Assembly: GCA_947044365.1 (NCBI GenBank)
Contig: OX345642.1
Coordinates: 5,542,007-5,606,006 of the forward strand
From: Petrosia ficiformis
Taxonomy: Eukaryota; Porifera; Demospongiae; Haplosclerida; Petrosiidae
Reading direction: 5' to 3'
Length of the DNA: 64,000 nt
In this document: one piece after another, positions 12,205-26,524 of the stretch
How the letters are laid out: the number at the start of each line of letters is the position of its first letter
Numbering within the stretch: position 1 is the first letter of the stretch
The notes under the pieces: generated by a model
What the model was told of the DNA's origin: nothing
Database searches by the model: none
The model's input: the letters and a program-made list of their open reading frames with translations, nothing else
Translations under genes and position numbers: made by a program

Positions 12205-12617
12205 CTAGTTCCAATCGAAATTACACTTATGATCAAAAGCATAGTACTTGTGCAACTGATCAGTTTTAGCAACTGCCCCCATAAACGTGTTGTATGCAGG
12301 CAGTAATGGGGGAACTGATTGAGCTACAAGTAGTCATGATTTTCGCCCTACTTGTTCCCTGTAAACCTTACCCTTCATGGATTGTGGGAAAACATTCGTA
12401 ACAAAGCTGACAACCTTGCGATCATGGAAAACAAAATAGTTATTCCCACTTGATGAGCAAGAGTTATACGAACCCTTTGGAGGAGCACTGTTGTCTTTGG
12501 GGTCAGTGTCGTCTGTAGGACCTTCCATACCCGTAAATTCTGGGTACATTCCAGAGTACAGCGATTGGAGAAGGCTATGAGCTTTAGCCTCACGTTTACG
12601 ATCAGAAGAAGACGAAC
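12205..12617 (-). pseudogene. piggyBac transposase fragment, unit 3
   Basis: Copy of the unit 1 fragment; the in-frame TGA falls at 12334. No difference from the other units is visible in the coding part. Confidence 0.7.
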
Positions 12618-12731
12618 CTGTAGACATGAAAAATTACATAATCATTTAATGCACTTGTAGTGTGTGAATCAAAATAATTAATTATGAGCACAATTATATG
12701 CAAAATACTACACATAATTTAATTAATACGT

Positions 12732-14914
12732 TCATGAATATTCATGAGATTACGGTAACAACGATCAATATTGAAAGTCTGTGGTTAGTGGGTGGGATAT
12801 ACTCAACCCTCTGCCTATGAATATAGTTAAATCTCAGTGCATTTGCATGTAAAATTGGGCCCAAATTTATGTAATATGCTCATAAATATTCATGAGTTTG
12901 ACGTCCCAATCATGAATATGCATGATTGTGTGGTTAGTGGGTGCGGTATACCCCGCCTACTACCTATGAATATAGTTAAATCTCAGTCCAATTGCATGTA
13001 AAATTGGGCTCAAATTTAAGTAATATGCTCATGAATATTCATGAGTTTGACGTCACAATCATGAATATTCATGATTGTGTGGTTAGTGGGTGGGGTATAC
13101 TCCACCCTCTGCCTATGAATATAGTTAAATCTCAGTGCATTTACATGTAAAATTGGGCCCCAATTTAAGTAATATGCTCATGAATATTCATGAATTTGAC
13201 GTCACAATCATGAATATTCATGAATGTGTGGTTAGTGGGTGGAGTATACTCCACCCTCTGCCTATGAATATAGTTAAATCTCAGTGCATTTGCATGTAAA
13301 ATTGGGCCCAAATTTACGGAATATGCTCATGAATATTCACGAGTTTGACGTCACAATCATGAATATTCATGATTGTGTGGTTAGTGGGTGGGGTATACTC
13401 CACCCTCTGCCTATGAATATAGTTAAATCTCAGTGCATTTGCATGTAAAATTGGGCCCAAATTTACGTAATATGCTCATGAATATTCATGAGTTTGACGT
13501 CACAATCATGAATATTCATGATTGTGTGGTTAGTGGGTGGGGTATACTCCACCCTCTGCCTATGAATATAGTTAAATCTCAGTGCATTTACATGTAAAAT
13601 TGGGCCCCAATTTAAGTAATATGCTCATGAATATTCATGAGTTTGACGTCACAATCATGAATATTCATGAATGTGTGGTTAGTGGGTGGAGTATACTCAA
13701 CCCTCTACCTATGAATATAGTTAAATCTCAGTCCAATTGCATATAAAATTGGGCCCAAATGTAAGTAATATGCTCATGAATATTCATGAGTTAGACGTCA
13801 CAATCATGAATATTCATGATTGTGTGGTTAGTGGGTGGGGTATACTCCACCCTCTGCCTATGAATATAGTTAAATCTCAGTGCATTTGCATGTAAAATTG
13901 GGCCCAAATTTATGTAATATGCTCATAAATATTCATGAGTTTGACGTCCCAATCATGAATATGCATGATTGTGTGGTTAGTGGGTGCGGTATACCCCGCC
14001 TACTACCTATGAATATAGTTAAATCTCAGTCCAATTGCATGTAAAATTGGGCTCAAATTTAAGTAATATGCTCATGAATATTCATGAGTTTGACGTCACA
14101 ATCATGAATATTCATGATTGTGTGGTTAGTGGGTGGGGTATACTCCACCCTCTGCCTATGAATATAGTTAAATCTCAGTGCATTTACATGTAAAATTGGG
14201 CCCCAATTTAAGTAATATGCTCATGAATATTCATGAATTTGACGTCACAATCATGAATATTCATGAATGTGTGGTTAGTGGGTGGAGTATACTCCACCCT
14301 CTGCCTATGAATATAGTTAAATCTCAGTGCATTTGCATGTAAAATTGGGCCCAAATTTACGTAATATGCTCATGAATATTCACGAGTTTGACGTCACAAT
14401 CATGAATATTCATGATTGTGTGGTTAGTGGGTGGGGTATACTCCACCCTCTGCCTATGAATATAGTTAAATCTCAGTGCATTTACATGTAAAATTGGGCC
14501 CCAATTTAAGTAATATGCTCATGAATATTCATGAGTTTGACGTCACAATCATGAATATTCATGAATGTGTGGTTAGTGGGTGGAGTATACTCCACCCTCT
14601 ACCTATGAATATAGTTAAATCTCAGTCCAATTGCATATAAAATTGGGCCCAAATGTAAGTAATATGCTCATGAATATTCATGAGTTAGACGTCACAATCA
14701 TGAATATTCATGATTGTGTGGTTAGTGGGTGGGGTATACTCCACCCTCTACCTATGAATATAGTGAAATCTCAGTGCAATTGCATGTAAAATTTGGGACT
14801 ATATTTAATTGTTATGCTCATGAACATTCATGAGTTTGACGTCACAATGATCACTATTCATACATTGTGGTTAGCGGGTGAGGTATAGTCCACCCTCTAT
14901 CTATGAATATCATT
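12732..14914. repeat. 149-bp satellite block, unit 3 (15 monomers)
   Basis: One monomer fewer than unit 1, but here the ACGTAAT/CACGAG monomer near 14357 is kept and the ACGGAAT/CACGAG one that follows it in units 1, 4 and 5 is missing. Confidence 0.93.
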
Positions 14915-15051
14915 GAAAGTGTTTCAAGACGACATATAATTTGCTCATAGTTTCGTACATTTATATTAATTTGACCACATCAAGTATAAAGTAGCATCTC
15001 GTGACATTTATTATTACAGGCTGTATTACAATTATTATATATACATAATAT

Positions 15052-15113
<62 letters not shown>

Positions 15114-15364
15114 ATATATATATATGTATAATTATATATATATTGTATATAGACCTGTGAATCTTTAATCCACCAGCATACTATATATTGTATATAGTAC
15201 ACTTACAGTTCTTATATACCACAATATAAACCCTTGGTTTAGTGTCTTTGGATGTGATATAGCCCGAGCTTGCGAGACACTAAACCTCGGGTCTATATTT
15301 TGTATATAAGAACTGTAAGTGTACTATATAATATACATATATATATATAGATATAGATATATAT

Positions 15365-15404
<40 letters not shown>

Positions 15405-15963
15405 TATATATATATATATAAATATAAATAAATATATATATATATATACATAATAGTAATAACCTGTCGTCTTGTATTATCAGAGATTATGTAATTATTG
15501 TTATTCACTCACCAAATGTATCGCTGTGTTCGAGATCTGTACTCATATTATCTAAAACAATAAAAATGATATACTTGTACAACAGGATTATCACTTACAG
15601 TTTCGTAACCCGGGGGCTTTTGAAAAAAGAATGAATTAATTTTAATAATAATTCTAACCACACCTACCATGGATGTAATATACTGATTGCGAGGTGTGGC
15701 TCAGCATCTCATTAAAATCAAAACCTTCGTTGCAAATGAATACAGGCAATTTGCAACTTTCTCCAACTTCTGGAGCAATCTAACACTCACCTCAACCTTG
15801 CTTACCAATTACTGCAAGCACAGCATCTACTCAAGTCTGCACACGAACGCTATTTGTCACTTATTCTCCCAACATCCCTTTCTCTCTCGCTAGAACCAGC
15901 TAGAAACCCAAGTCTATACATCACACAAACATCAACATAACGTTCTACTCTCCTCTCCTTTCA

Positions 15964-16001
<38 letters not shown>

Positions 16002-16554
16002 TACTCTAAGCTAACTTCAAAGTAACATCAAAGGGCGGACACTTGAATCAAAGCACCGCTAGACCACATCCAACGAAGCGTAGGCGTTTTGAACAATAGA
16101 ATGCCGACATGCCGCCACCACATTGGTATACTCTTGTAATCTACAGTAATTTGGGGTGTGGTACATCCAAGACCCAGCCATTGCAGTGAAATTTAGCAAT
16201 GTAATAAGTAGGTGTGGTACTTCCTATCTGACAGGATGTTGTAAAATTACAACACTAAAAAACTGAAAGTGTTATATGGCATAAAATATTTGCAGTGGAG
16301 TTGGTGAAATCTCTTGTGATCTGGTGGTTCTATGAAGAACCAGGAGTGGTATACAACCACAAATTAAAAGAAAAATGACACCAACAACAGATGAAAACAC
16401 AAAAACAGTGACAATGAGAACAGAAACTGGAATAAAGACACTGAAATGTCATCAGATTAAATTAACATCGTTTGACAAGTACTCGTACCCTCTGAGTCGT
16501 GGAATGATGGTCTCCTACGTTTACGACAACTGTACCCTTCCAACAACAAGTGAA

Positions 16555-16967
16555 CTAGTTCCAATCGAAATTACACTTATGATCAAAAGCATAGTACTTG
16601 TGCAACTGATCAGTTTTAGCAACTGCCCCCATAAACGTGTTGTATGCAGGCAGTAATGGGGGAACTGATTGAGCTACAAGTAGTCATGATTTTCGCCCTA
16701 CTTGTTCCCTGTAAACCTTACCCTTCATGGATTGTGGGAAAACATTCGTAACAAAGCTGACAACCTTGCGATCATGGAAAACAAAATAGTTATTCCCACT
16801 TGATGAGCAAGAGTTATACGAACCCTTTGGAGGAGCACTGTTGTCTTTGGGGTCAGTGTCGTCTGTAGGACCTTCCATACCCGTAAATTCTGGGTACATT
16901 CCAGAGTACAGCGATTGGAGAAGGCTATGAGCTTTAGCCTCACGTTTACGATCAGAAGAAGACGAAC
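16555..16967 (-). pseudogene. piggyBac transposase fragment, unit 4
   Basis: Copy of the unit 1 fragment; the in-frame TGA falls at 16684. Confidence 0.7.
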
Positions 16968-17081
16968 CTGTAGACATGAAAAATTACATAATCATTTAAT
17001 GCACTTGTAGTGTGTGAATCAAAATAATTAATTATGAGCACAATTATATGCAAAATACTACACATAATTTAATTAATACGT

Positions 17082-19413
17082 TCATGAATATTCATGAGAT
17101 TACGGTAACAACGATCAATATTGAAAGTCTGTGGTTAGTGGGTGGGATATACTCAACCCTCTGCCTATGAATATAGTTAAATCTCAGTGCATTTGCATGT
17201 AAAATTGGGCCCAAATTTATGTAATATGCTCATAAATATTCATGAGTTTGACGTCCCAATCATGAATATGCATGATTGTGTGGTTAGTGGGTGCGGTATA
17301 CCCCGCCTACTACCTATGAATATAGTTAAATCTCAGTCCAATTGCATGTAAAATTGGGCTCAAATTTAAGTAATATGCTCATGAATATTCATGAGTTTGA
17401 CGTCACAATCATGAATATTCATGATTGTGTGGTTAGTGGGTGGGGTATACTCCACCCTCTGCCTATGAATATAGTTAAATCTCAGTGCATTTACATGTAA
17501 AATTGGGCCCCAATTTAAGTAATATGCTCATGAATATTCATGAATTTGACGTCACAATCATGAATATTCATGAATGTGTGGTTAGTGGGTGGAGTATACT
17601 CCACCCTCTGCCTATGAATATAGTTAAATCTCAGTGCATTTGCATGTAAAATTGGGCCCAAATTTACGGAATATGCTCATGAATATTCACGAGTTTGACG
17701 TCACAATCATGAATATTCATGATTGTGTGGTTAGTGGGTGGGGTATACTCCACCCTCTGCCTATGAATATAGTTAAATCTCAGTGCATTTGCATGTAAAA
17801 TTGGGCCCAAATTTACGTAATATGCTCATGAATATTCATGAGTTTGACGTCACAATCATGAATATTCATGATTGTGTGGTTAGTGGGTGGGGTATACTCC
17901 ACCCTCTGCCTATGAATATAGTTAAATCTCAGTGCATTTACATGTAAAATTGGGCCCCAATTTAAGTAATATGCTCATGAATATTCATGAGTTTGACGTC
18001 ACAATCATGAATATTCATGAATGTGTGGTTAGTGGGTGGAGTATACTCAACCCTCTACCTATGAATATAGTTAAATCTCAGTCCAATTGCATATAAAATT
18101 GGGCCCAAATGTAAGTAATATGCTCATGAATATTCATGAGTTAGACGTCACAATCATGAATATTCATGATTGTGTGGTTAGTGGGTGGGGTATACTCCAC
18201 CCTCTGCCTATGAATATAGTTAAATCTCAGTGCATTTGCATGTAAAATTGGGCCCAAATTTATGTAATATGCTCATAAATATTCATGAGTTTGACGTCCC
18301 AATCATGAATATGCATGATTGTGTGGTTAGTGGGTGCGGTATACCCCGCCTACTACCTATGAATATAGTTAAATCTCAGTCCAATTGCATGTAAAATTGG
18401 GCTCAAATTTAAGTAATATGCTCATGAATATTCATGAGTTTGACGTCACAATCATGAATATTCATGATTGTGTGGTTAGTGGGTGGGGTATACTCCACCC
18501 TCTGCCTATGAATATAGTTAAATCTCAGTGCATTTACATGTAAAATTGGGCCCCAATTTAAGTAATATGCTCATGAATATTCATGAATTTGACGTCACAA
18601 TCATGAATATTCATGAATGTGTGGTTAGTGGGTGGAGTATACTCCACCCTCTGCCTATGAATATAGTTAAATCTCAGTGCATTTGCATGTAAAATTGGGC
18701 CCAAATTTACGTAATATGCTCATGAATATTCACGAGTTTGACGTCACAATCATGAATATTCATGATTGTGTGGTTAGTGGGTGGGGTATACTCCACCCTC
18801 TGCCTATGAATATAGTTAAATCTCAGTGCATTTGCATGTAAAATTGGGCCCAAATTTACGGAATATGCTCATGAATATTCACGAGTTTGACGTCACAATC
18901 ATGAATATTCATGATTGTGTGGTTAGTGGGTGGGGTATACTCCACCCTCTGCCTATGAATATAGTTAAATCTCAGTGCATTTACATGTAAAATTGGGCCC
19001 CAATTTAAGTAATATGCTCATGAATATTCATGAGTTTGACGTCACAATCATGAATATTCATGAATGTGTGGTTAGTGGGTGGAGTATACTCCACCCTCTA
19101 CCTATGAATATAGTTAAATCTCAGTCCAATTGCATATAAAATTGGGCCCAAATGTAAGTAATATGCTCATGAATATTCATGAGTTAGACGTCACAATCAT
19201 GAATATTCATGATTGTGTGGTTAGTGGGTGGGGTATACTCCACCCTCTACCTATGAATATAGTGAAATCTCAGTGCAATTGCATGTAAAATTTGGGACTA
19301 TATTTAATTGTTATGCTCATGAACATTCATGAGTTTGACGTCACAATGATCACTATTCATACATTGTGGTTAGCGGGTGAGGTATAGTCCACCCTCTATC
19401 TATGAATATCATT
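17082..19413. repeat. 149-bp satellite block, unit 4 (16 monomers)
   Basis: Same monomer order as unit 1, with both the ACGTAAT (near 18710) and ACGGAAT (near 18858) monomers. Confidence 0.93.
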
Positions 19414-19550
19414 GAAAGTGTTTCAAGACGACATATAATTTGCTCATAGTTTCGTACATTTATATTAATTTGACCACATCAAGTATAAAGTAGCATCTCG
19501 TGACATTTATTATTACAGGCTGTATTACAATTATTATATATACATAATAT

Positions 19551-19612
<62 letters not shown>

Positions 19613-19863
19613 ATATATATATATGTATAATTATATATATATTGTATATAGACCTGTGAATCTTTAATCCACCAGCATACTATATATTGTATATAGTACA
19701 CTTACAGTTCTTATATACCACAATATAAACCCTTGGTTTAGTGTCTTTGGATGTGATATAGCCCGAGCTTGCGAGACACTAAACCTCGGGTCTATATTTT
19801 GTATATAAGAACTGTAAGTGTACTATATAATATACATATATATATATAGATATAGATATATAT

Positions 19864-19903
<40 letters not shown>

Positions 19904-20462
19904 TATATATATATATATAAATATAAATAAATATATATATATATATACATAATAGTAATAACCTGTCGTCTTGTATTATCAGAGATTATGTAATTATTGT
20001 TATTCACTCACCAAATGTATCGCTGTGTTCGAGATCTGTACTCATATTATCTAAAACAATAAAAATGATATACTTGTACAACAGGATTATCACTTACAGT
20101 TTCGTAACCCGGGGGCTTTTGAAAAAAGAATGAATTAATTTTAATAATAATTCTAACCACACCTACCATGGATGTAATATACTGATTGCGAGGTGTGGCT
20201 CAGCATCTCATTAAAATCAAAACCTTCGTTGCAAATGAATACAGGCAATTTGCAACTTTCTCCAACTTCTGGAGCAATCTAACACTCACCTCAACCTTGC
20301 TTACCAATTACTGCAAGCACAGCATCTACTCAAGTCTGCACACGAACGCTATTTGTCACTTATTCTCCCAACATCCCTTTCTCTCTCGCTAGAACCAGCT
20401 AGAAACCCAAGTCTATACATCACACAAACATCAACATAACGTTCTACTCTCCTCTCCTTTCA

Positions 20463-20500
<38 letters not shown>

Positions 20501-21053
20501 TACTCTAAGCTAACTTCAAAGTAACATCAAAGGGCGGACACTTGAATCAAAGCACCGCTAGACCACATCCAACGAAGCGTAGGCGTTTTGAACAATAGAA
20601 TGCCGACATGCCGCCACCACATTGGTATACTCTTGTAATCTACAGTAATTTGGGGTGTGGTACATCCAAGACCCAGCCATTGCAGTGAAATTTAGCAATG
20701 TAATAAGTAGGTGTGGTACTTCCTATCTGACAGGATGTTGTAAAATTACAACACTAAAAAACTGAAAGTGTTATATGGCATAAAATATTTGCAGTGGAGT
20801 TGGTGAAATCTCTTGTGATCTGGTGGTTCTATGAAGAACCAGGAGTGGTATACAACCACAAATTAAAAGAAAAATGACACCAACAACAGATGAAAACACA
20901 AAAACAGTGACAATGAGAACAGAAACTGGAATAAAGACACTGAAATGTCATCAGATTAAATTAACATCGTTTGACAAGTACTCGTACCCTCTGAGTCGTG
21001 GAATGATGGTCTCCTACGTTTACGACAACTGTACCCTTCCAACAACAAGTGAA

Positions 21054-21466
21054 CTAGTTCCAATCGAAATTACACTTATGATCAAAAGCATAGTACTTGT
21101 GCAACTGATCAGTTTTAGCAACTGCCCCCATAAACGTGTTGTATGCAGGCAGTAATGGGGGAACTGATTGAGCTACAAGTAGTCATGATTTTCGCCCTAC
21201 TTGTTCCCTGTAAACCTTACCCTTCATGGATTGTGGGAAAACATTCGTAACAAAGCTGACAACCTTGCGATCATGGAAAACAAAATAGTTATTCCCACTT
21301 GATGAGCAAGAGTTATACGAACCCTTTGGAGGAGCACTGTTGTCTTTGGGGTCAGTGTCGTCTGTAGGACCTTCCATACCCGTAAATTCTGGGTACATTC
21401 CAGAGTACAGCGATTGGAGAAGGCTATGAGCTTTAGCCTCACGTTTACGATCAGAAGAAGACGAAC
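21054..21466 (-). pseudogene. piggyBac transposase fragment, unit 5
   Basis: Copy of the unit 1 fragment; the in-frame TGA falls at 21183. The partial sixth unit ends before this segment, so it is the last copy. Confidence 0.7.
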
Positions 21467-21580
21467 CTGTAGACATGAAAAATTACATAATCATTTAATG
21501 CACTTGTAGTGTGTGAATCAAAATAATTAATTATGAGCACAATTATATGCAAAATACTACACATAATTTAATTAATACGT

Positions 21581-23912
21581 TCATGAATATTCATGAGATT
21601 ACGGTAACAACGATCAATATTGAAAGTCTGTGGTTAGTGGGTGGGATATACTCAACCCTCTGCCTATGAATATAGTTAAATCTCAGTGCATTTGCATGTA
21701 AAATTGGGCCCAAATTTATGTAATATGCTCATAAATATTCATGAGTTTGACGTCCCAATCATGAATATGCATGATTGTGTGGTTAGTGGGTGCGGTATAC
21801 CCCGCCTACTACCTATGAATATAGTTAAATCTCAGTCCAATTGCATGTAAAATTGGGCTCAAATTTAAGTAATATGCTCATGAATATTCATGAGTTTGAC
21901 GTCACAATCATGAATATTCATGATTGTGTGGTTAGTGGGTGGGGTATACTCCACCCTCTGCCTATGAATATAGTTAAATCTCAGTGCATTTACATGTAAA
22001 ATTGGGCCCCAATTTAAGTAATATGCTCATGAATATTCATGAATTTGACGTCACAATCATGAATATTCATGAATGTGTGGTTAGTGGGTGGAGTATACTC
22101 CACCCTCTGCCTATGAATATAGTTAAATCTCAGTGCATTTGCATGTAAAATTGGGCCCAAATTTACGGAATATGCTCATGAATATTCACGAGTTTGACGT
22201 CACAATCATGAATATTCATGATTGTGTGGTTAGTGGGTGGGGTATACTCCACCCTCTGCCTATGAATATAGTTAAATCTCAGTGCATTTGCATGTAAAAT
22301 TGGGCCCAAATTTACGTAATATGCTCATGAATATTCATGAGTTTGACGTCACAATCATGAATATTCATGATTGTGTGGTTAGTGGGTGGGGTATACTCCA
22401 CCCTCTGCCTATGAATATAGTTAAATCTCAGTGCATTTACATGTAAAATTGGGCCCCAATTTAAGTAATATGCTCATGAATATTCATGAGTTTGACGTCA
22501 CAATCATGAATATTCATGAATGTGTGGTTAGTGGGTGGAGTATACTCAACCCTCTACCTATGAATATAGTTAAATCTCAGTCCAATTGCATATAAAATTG
22601 GGCCCAAATGTAAGTAATATGCTCATGAATATTCATGAGTTAGACGTCACAATCATGAATATTCATGATTGTGTGGTTAGTGGGTGGGGTATACTCCACC
22701 CTCTGCCTATGAATATAGTTAAATCTCAGTGCATTTGCATGTAAAATTGGGCCCAAATTTATGTAATATGCTCATAAATATTCATGAGTTTGACGTCCCA
22801 ATCATGAATATGCATGATTGTGTGGTTAGTGGGTGCGGTATACCCCGCCTACTACCTATGAATATAGTTAAATCTCAGTCCAATTGCATGTAAAATTGGG
22901 CTCAAATTTAAGTAATATGCTCATGAATATTCATGAGTTTGACGTCACAATCATGAATATTCATGATTGTGTGGTTAGTGGGTGGGGTATACTCCACCCT
23001 CTGCCTATGAATATAGTTAAATCTCAGTGCATTTACATGTAAAATTGGGCCCCAATTTAAGTAATATGCTCATGAATATTCATGAATTTGACGTCACAAT
23101 CATGAATATTCATGAATGTGTGGTTAGTGGGTGGAGTATACTCCACCCTCTGCCTATGAATATAGTTAAATCTCAGTGCATTTGCATGTAAAATTGGGCC
23201 CAAATTTACGTAATATGCTCATGAATATTCACGAGTTTGACGTCACAATCATGAATATTCATGATTGTGTGGTTAGTGGGTGGGGTATACTCCACCCTCT
23301 GCCTATGAATATAGTTAAATCTCAGTGCATTTGCATGTAAAATTGGGCCCAAATTTACGGAATATGCTCATGAATATTCACGAGTTTGACGTCACAATCA
23401 TGAATATTCATGATTGTGTGGTTAGTGGGTGGGGTATACTCCACCCTCTGCCTATGAATATAGTTAAATCTCAGTGCATTTACATGTAAAATTGGGCCCC
23501 AATTTAAGTAATATGCTCATGAATATTCATGAGTTTGACGTCACAATCATGAATATTCATGAATGTGTGGTTAGTGGGTGGAGTATACTCCACCCTCTAC
23601 CTATGAATATAGTTAAATCTCAGTCCAATTGCATATAAAATTGGGCCCAAATGTAAGTAATATGCTCATGAATATTCATGAGTTAGACGTCACAATCATG
23701 AATATTCATGATTGTGTGGTTAGTGGGTGGGGTATACTCCACCCTCTACCTATGAATATAGTGAAATCTCAGTGCAATTGCATGTAAAATTTGGGACTAT
23801 ATTTAATTGTTATGCTCATGAACATTCATGAGTTTGACGTCACAATGATCACTATTCATACATTGTGGTTAGCGGGTGAGGTATAGTCCACCCTCTATCT
23901 ATGAATATCATT
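21581..23912. repeat. 149-bp satellite block, unit 5 (16 monomers)
   Basis: Same monomer order as units 1 and 4. Confidence 0.93.
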
Positions 23913-24049
23913 GAAAGTGTTTCAAGACGACATATAATTTGCTCATAGTTTCGTACATTTATATTAATTTGACCACATCAAGTATAAAGTAGCATCTCGT
24001 GACATTTATTATTACAGGCTGTATTACAATTATTATATATACATAATAT

Positions 24050-24111
<62 letters not shown>

Positions 24112-24362
24112 ATATATATATATGTATAATTATATATATATTGTATATAGACCTGTGAATCTTTAATCCACCAGCATACTATATATTGTATATAGTACAC
24201 TTACAGTTCTTATATACCACAATATAAACCCTTGGTTTAGTGTCTTTGGATGTGATATAGCCCGAGCTTGCGAGACACTAAACCTCGGGTCTATATTTTG
24301 TATATAAGAACTGTAAGTGTACTATATAATATACATATATATATATAGATATAGATATATAT

Positions 24363-24402
<40 letters not shown>

Positions 24403-24961
24403 TATATATATATATATAAATATAAATAAATATATATATATATATACATAATAGTAATAACCTGTCGTCTTGTATTATCAGAGATTATGTAATTATTGTT
24501 ATTCACTCACCAAATGTATCGCTGTGTTCGAGATCTGTACTCATATTATCTAAAACAATAAAAATGATATACTTGTACAACAGGATTATCACTTACAGTT
24601 TCGTAACCCGGGGGCTTTTGAAAAAAGAATGAATTAATTTTAATAATAATTCTAACCACACCTACCATGGATGTAATATACTGATTGCGAGGTGTGGCTC
24701 AGCATCTCATTAAAATCAAAACCTTCGTTGCAAATGAATACAGGCAATTTGCAACTTTCTCCAACTTCTGGAGCAATCTAACACTCACCTCAACCTTGCT
24801 TACCAATTACTGCAAGCACAGCATCTACTCAAGTCTGCACACGAACGCTATTTGTCACTTATTCTCCCAACATCCCTTTCTCTCTCGCTAGAACCAGCTA
24901 GAAACCCAAGTCTATACATCACACAAACATCAACATAACGTTCTACTCTCCTCTCCTTTCA

Positions 24962-24999
<38 letters not shown>

Positions 25000-25269
25000 T
25001 ACTCTAAGCTAACTTCAAAGTAACATCAAAGGGCGGACACTTGAATCAAAGCACCGCTAGACCACATCCAACGAAGCGTAGGCGTTTTGAACAATAGAAT
25101 GCCGACATGCCGCCACCACATTGGTATACTCTTGTAATCTACAGTAATTTGGGGTGTGGTACATCCAAGACCCAGCCATTGCAGTGAAATTTAGCAATGT
25201 AATAAGTAGGTGTGGTACTTCCTATCTGACAGGATGTTGTAAAATTACAACACTAAAAAACTGAAAGTG

Positions 25270-25548
25270 CTATGTTGGGATGGCTCCGAAAAAAAAAATA
25301 TGGCCGCCCATACATTTCAGTAGTCTGGCGTGGCCCGCCCATTCGCTTGAAGAGTAATGGTCTGGGAACATTGGTTGTTCGGCTGCAACTATACTTGCAG
25401 CGGTTAATTATTGCATTCCCAAGTATCATGAATATTATTAAAGTGTAAACATGCACACGCGAGTTCACATTCGAGCTTCTGCTATTTTTGCAGCTAGGAA
25501 CCTTGGCTATGAGAAGCTAAAGGATCTGCAGATGGATGTTTTACTTAC
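25270..25548. other. Unique sequence right of the tandem array
   Basis: Sequence no longer matches the repeat unit. No gene is recognised. It probably holds intron sequence of the minus-strand exon at 25549-25761, judging by the GTAAGT donor at its right end. Confidence 0.4.
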
Positions 25549-25761
25549 GACACATCTCCCTGGATTAGCTGGGTCTTTGATATAGCTTTCTATGGTGGTA
25601 CATGTACCTTGACACTGCAGCTCTTGATTTAATAAAGAAGTCCACGAAGATAAAACACGCTCTCTAGGTTCAGGAGTTGCTAGTGAATCAGAACCTAGAT
25701 TCCACCTTTCTGTTGGAATATCCTTCAGATCATTTCCACAGCCTAAGCAGTAAACTTTCAT
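25549..25761 (-). CDS. Orphan first coding exon with a CxxC motif, function unknown
   Basis: On the minus strand an ATG at 25761 opens 71 codons that end, in phase 0, at a perfect GTAAGT donor (25548-25543). The peptide starts MKVYCLGCGNDL, with a CxxC pair suited to metal binding, and later has TERWNLGSD and a W-rich segment VLSSWTSLLNQ, plus Cys residues at positions 50, 54 and 70. The composition reads as real protein rather than chance. I do not recognise the family. No continuation exon was found to its left, where the tandem array begins 280 bp away, so the rest of the gene may have been displaced or lost when the array formed. Could be a small Cys-rich or zinc-ribbon protein; confidence is limited. 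Confidence 0.4.
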
Positions 25762-26524
25762 GCACGTTCCGCCATTTGCAATTGCTATCTGGTCACACCT
25801 ACTCGACGTACTATGTCACCACTAATTGCATTCCTGCAGAACAACTTCGTGTTCCCAGACCCTCCCTCCGCCTTTTCGCGAGGGTCTGGCTACGCGAGAC
25901 TAAAGCTGCTTACGATAGGACGCCATTTGTAGTAGACTACACCCATTAATTTTAAGATGGAGATCAGATGCTGCTCTACAAAAGAGGCAAGTTTCATAAT
26001 TATCACAATGTATTTATACATATGTACATAGTTAATATACTTAGAATATGCACTATAAACTTACAATAACAACACCTTCACAAATAGAATATGTAGGCTA
26101 AAATTATTGTAAAGTGGATCAGTGATAACTGACTGCACTAACTGAGTTTGCTTCTATACTGATGTGTTAGCTAGTTGAGCCTCAGTCAGACAAGAAGTTG
26201 TCAATTACTATATAAATATTATGCTTATCATATGCCAATAATTCATTATTAATTGTTATTATATATAATTATAATTTTGTTAATTTTAATAAGGAATAAT
26301 TATAATATTACGGTAAAACTTTGAGTACTGTCTCCTTCTGGACACCATATTCCTACAGAAAATGTTAATGCTGTGAATGAAACAGAATAATCATCACATA
26401 TTTGATACTGACTGAAACACACAACAGACTAACCTCTGTTCCAGGTATTGATGCATCCAACTATGAAATGGGGTACTTCAACAAACTATTATACTGAGTC
26501 ATTTAAAAAAATAATTAAAACAAG
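25762..26524. other. Intergenic, AT-rich, with a small GC-rich palindrome
   Basis: No gene seen. At about 25857-25895 a hairpin pairs AGACCCTC with GAGGGTCT, followed by GTCTGGCTACGCGAGAC, itself partly palindromic. This looks like the end of a dispersed element. The rest is AT-rich with no repeats obvious to me. Confidence 0.45.

Larger units (their letters stand above)
2391..25269. repeat. Tandem array of a 4.35-4.5-kb unit, five full copies plus one partial
   Basis: Units start at 2391, 6890, 11239, 15589, 20088 and 24587; the sixth stops at 25269 after 683 bp. Lengths are 4499, 4349, 4350, 4499 and 4499 bp. Copies are practically identical, including a poly-T run of the same apparent length and long (AT)n tracts. 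Order inside a unit (plus coordinates): 5' segment with poly-T, piggyBac-derived fragment on the minus strand, 149-bp satellite, (AT)n tracts, hairpin, second (AT)n tract, short minus-strand exon candidates. Both edges are abrupt: left of 2391 and right of 25269 the sequence diverges at once. Near-identity implies very recent amplification or homogenisation; an assembly artefact cannot be excluded from sequence alone. Confidence 0.95.
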
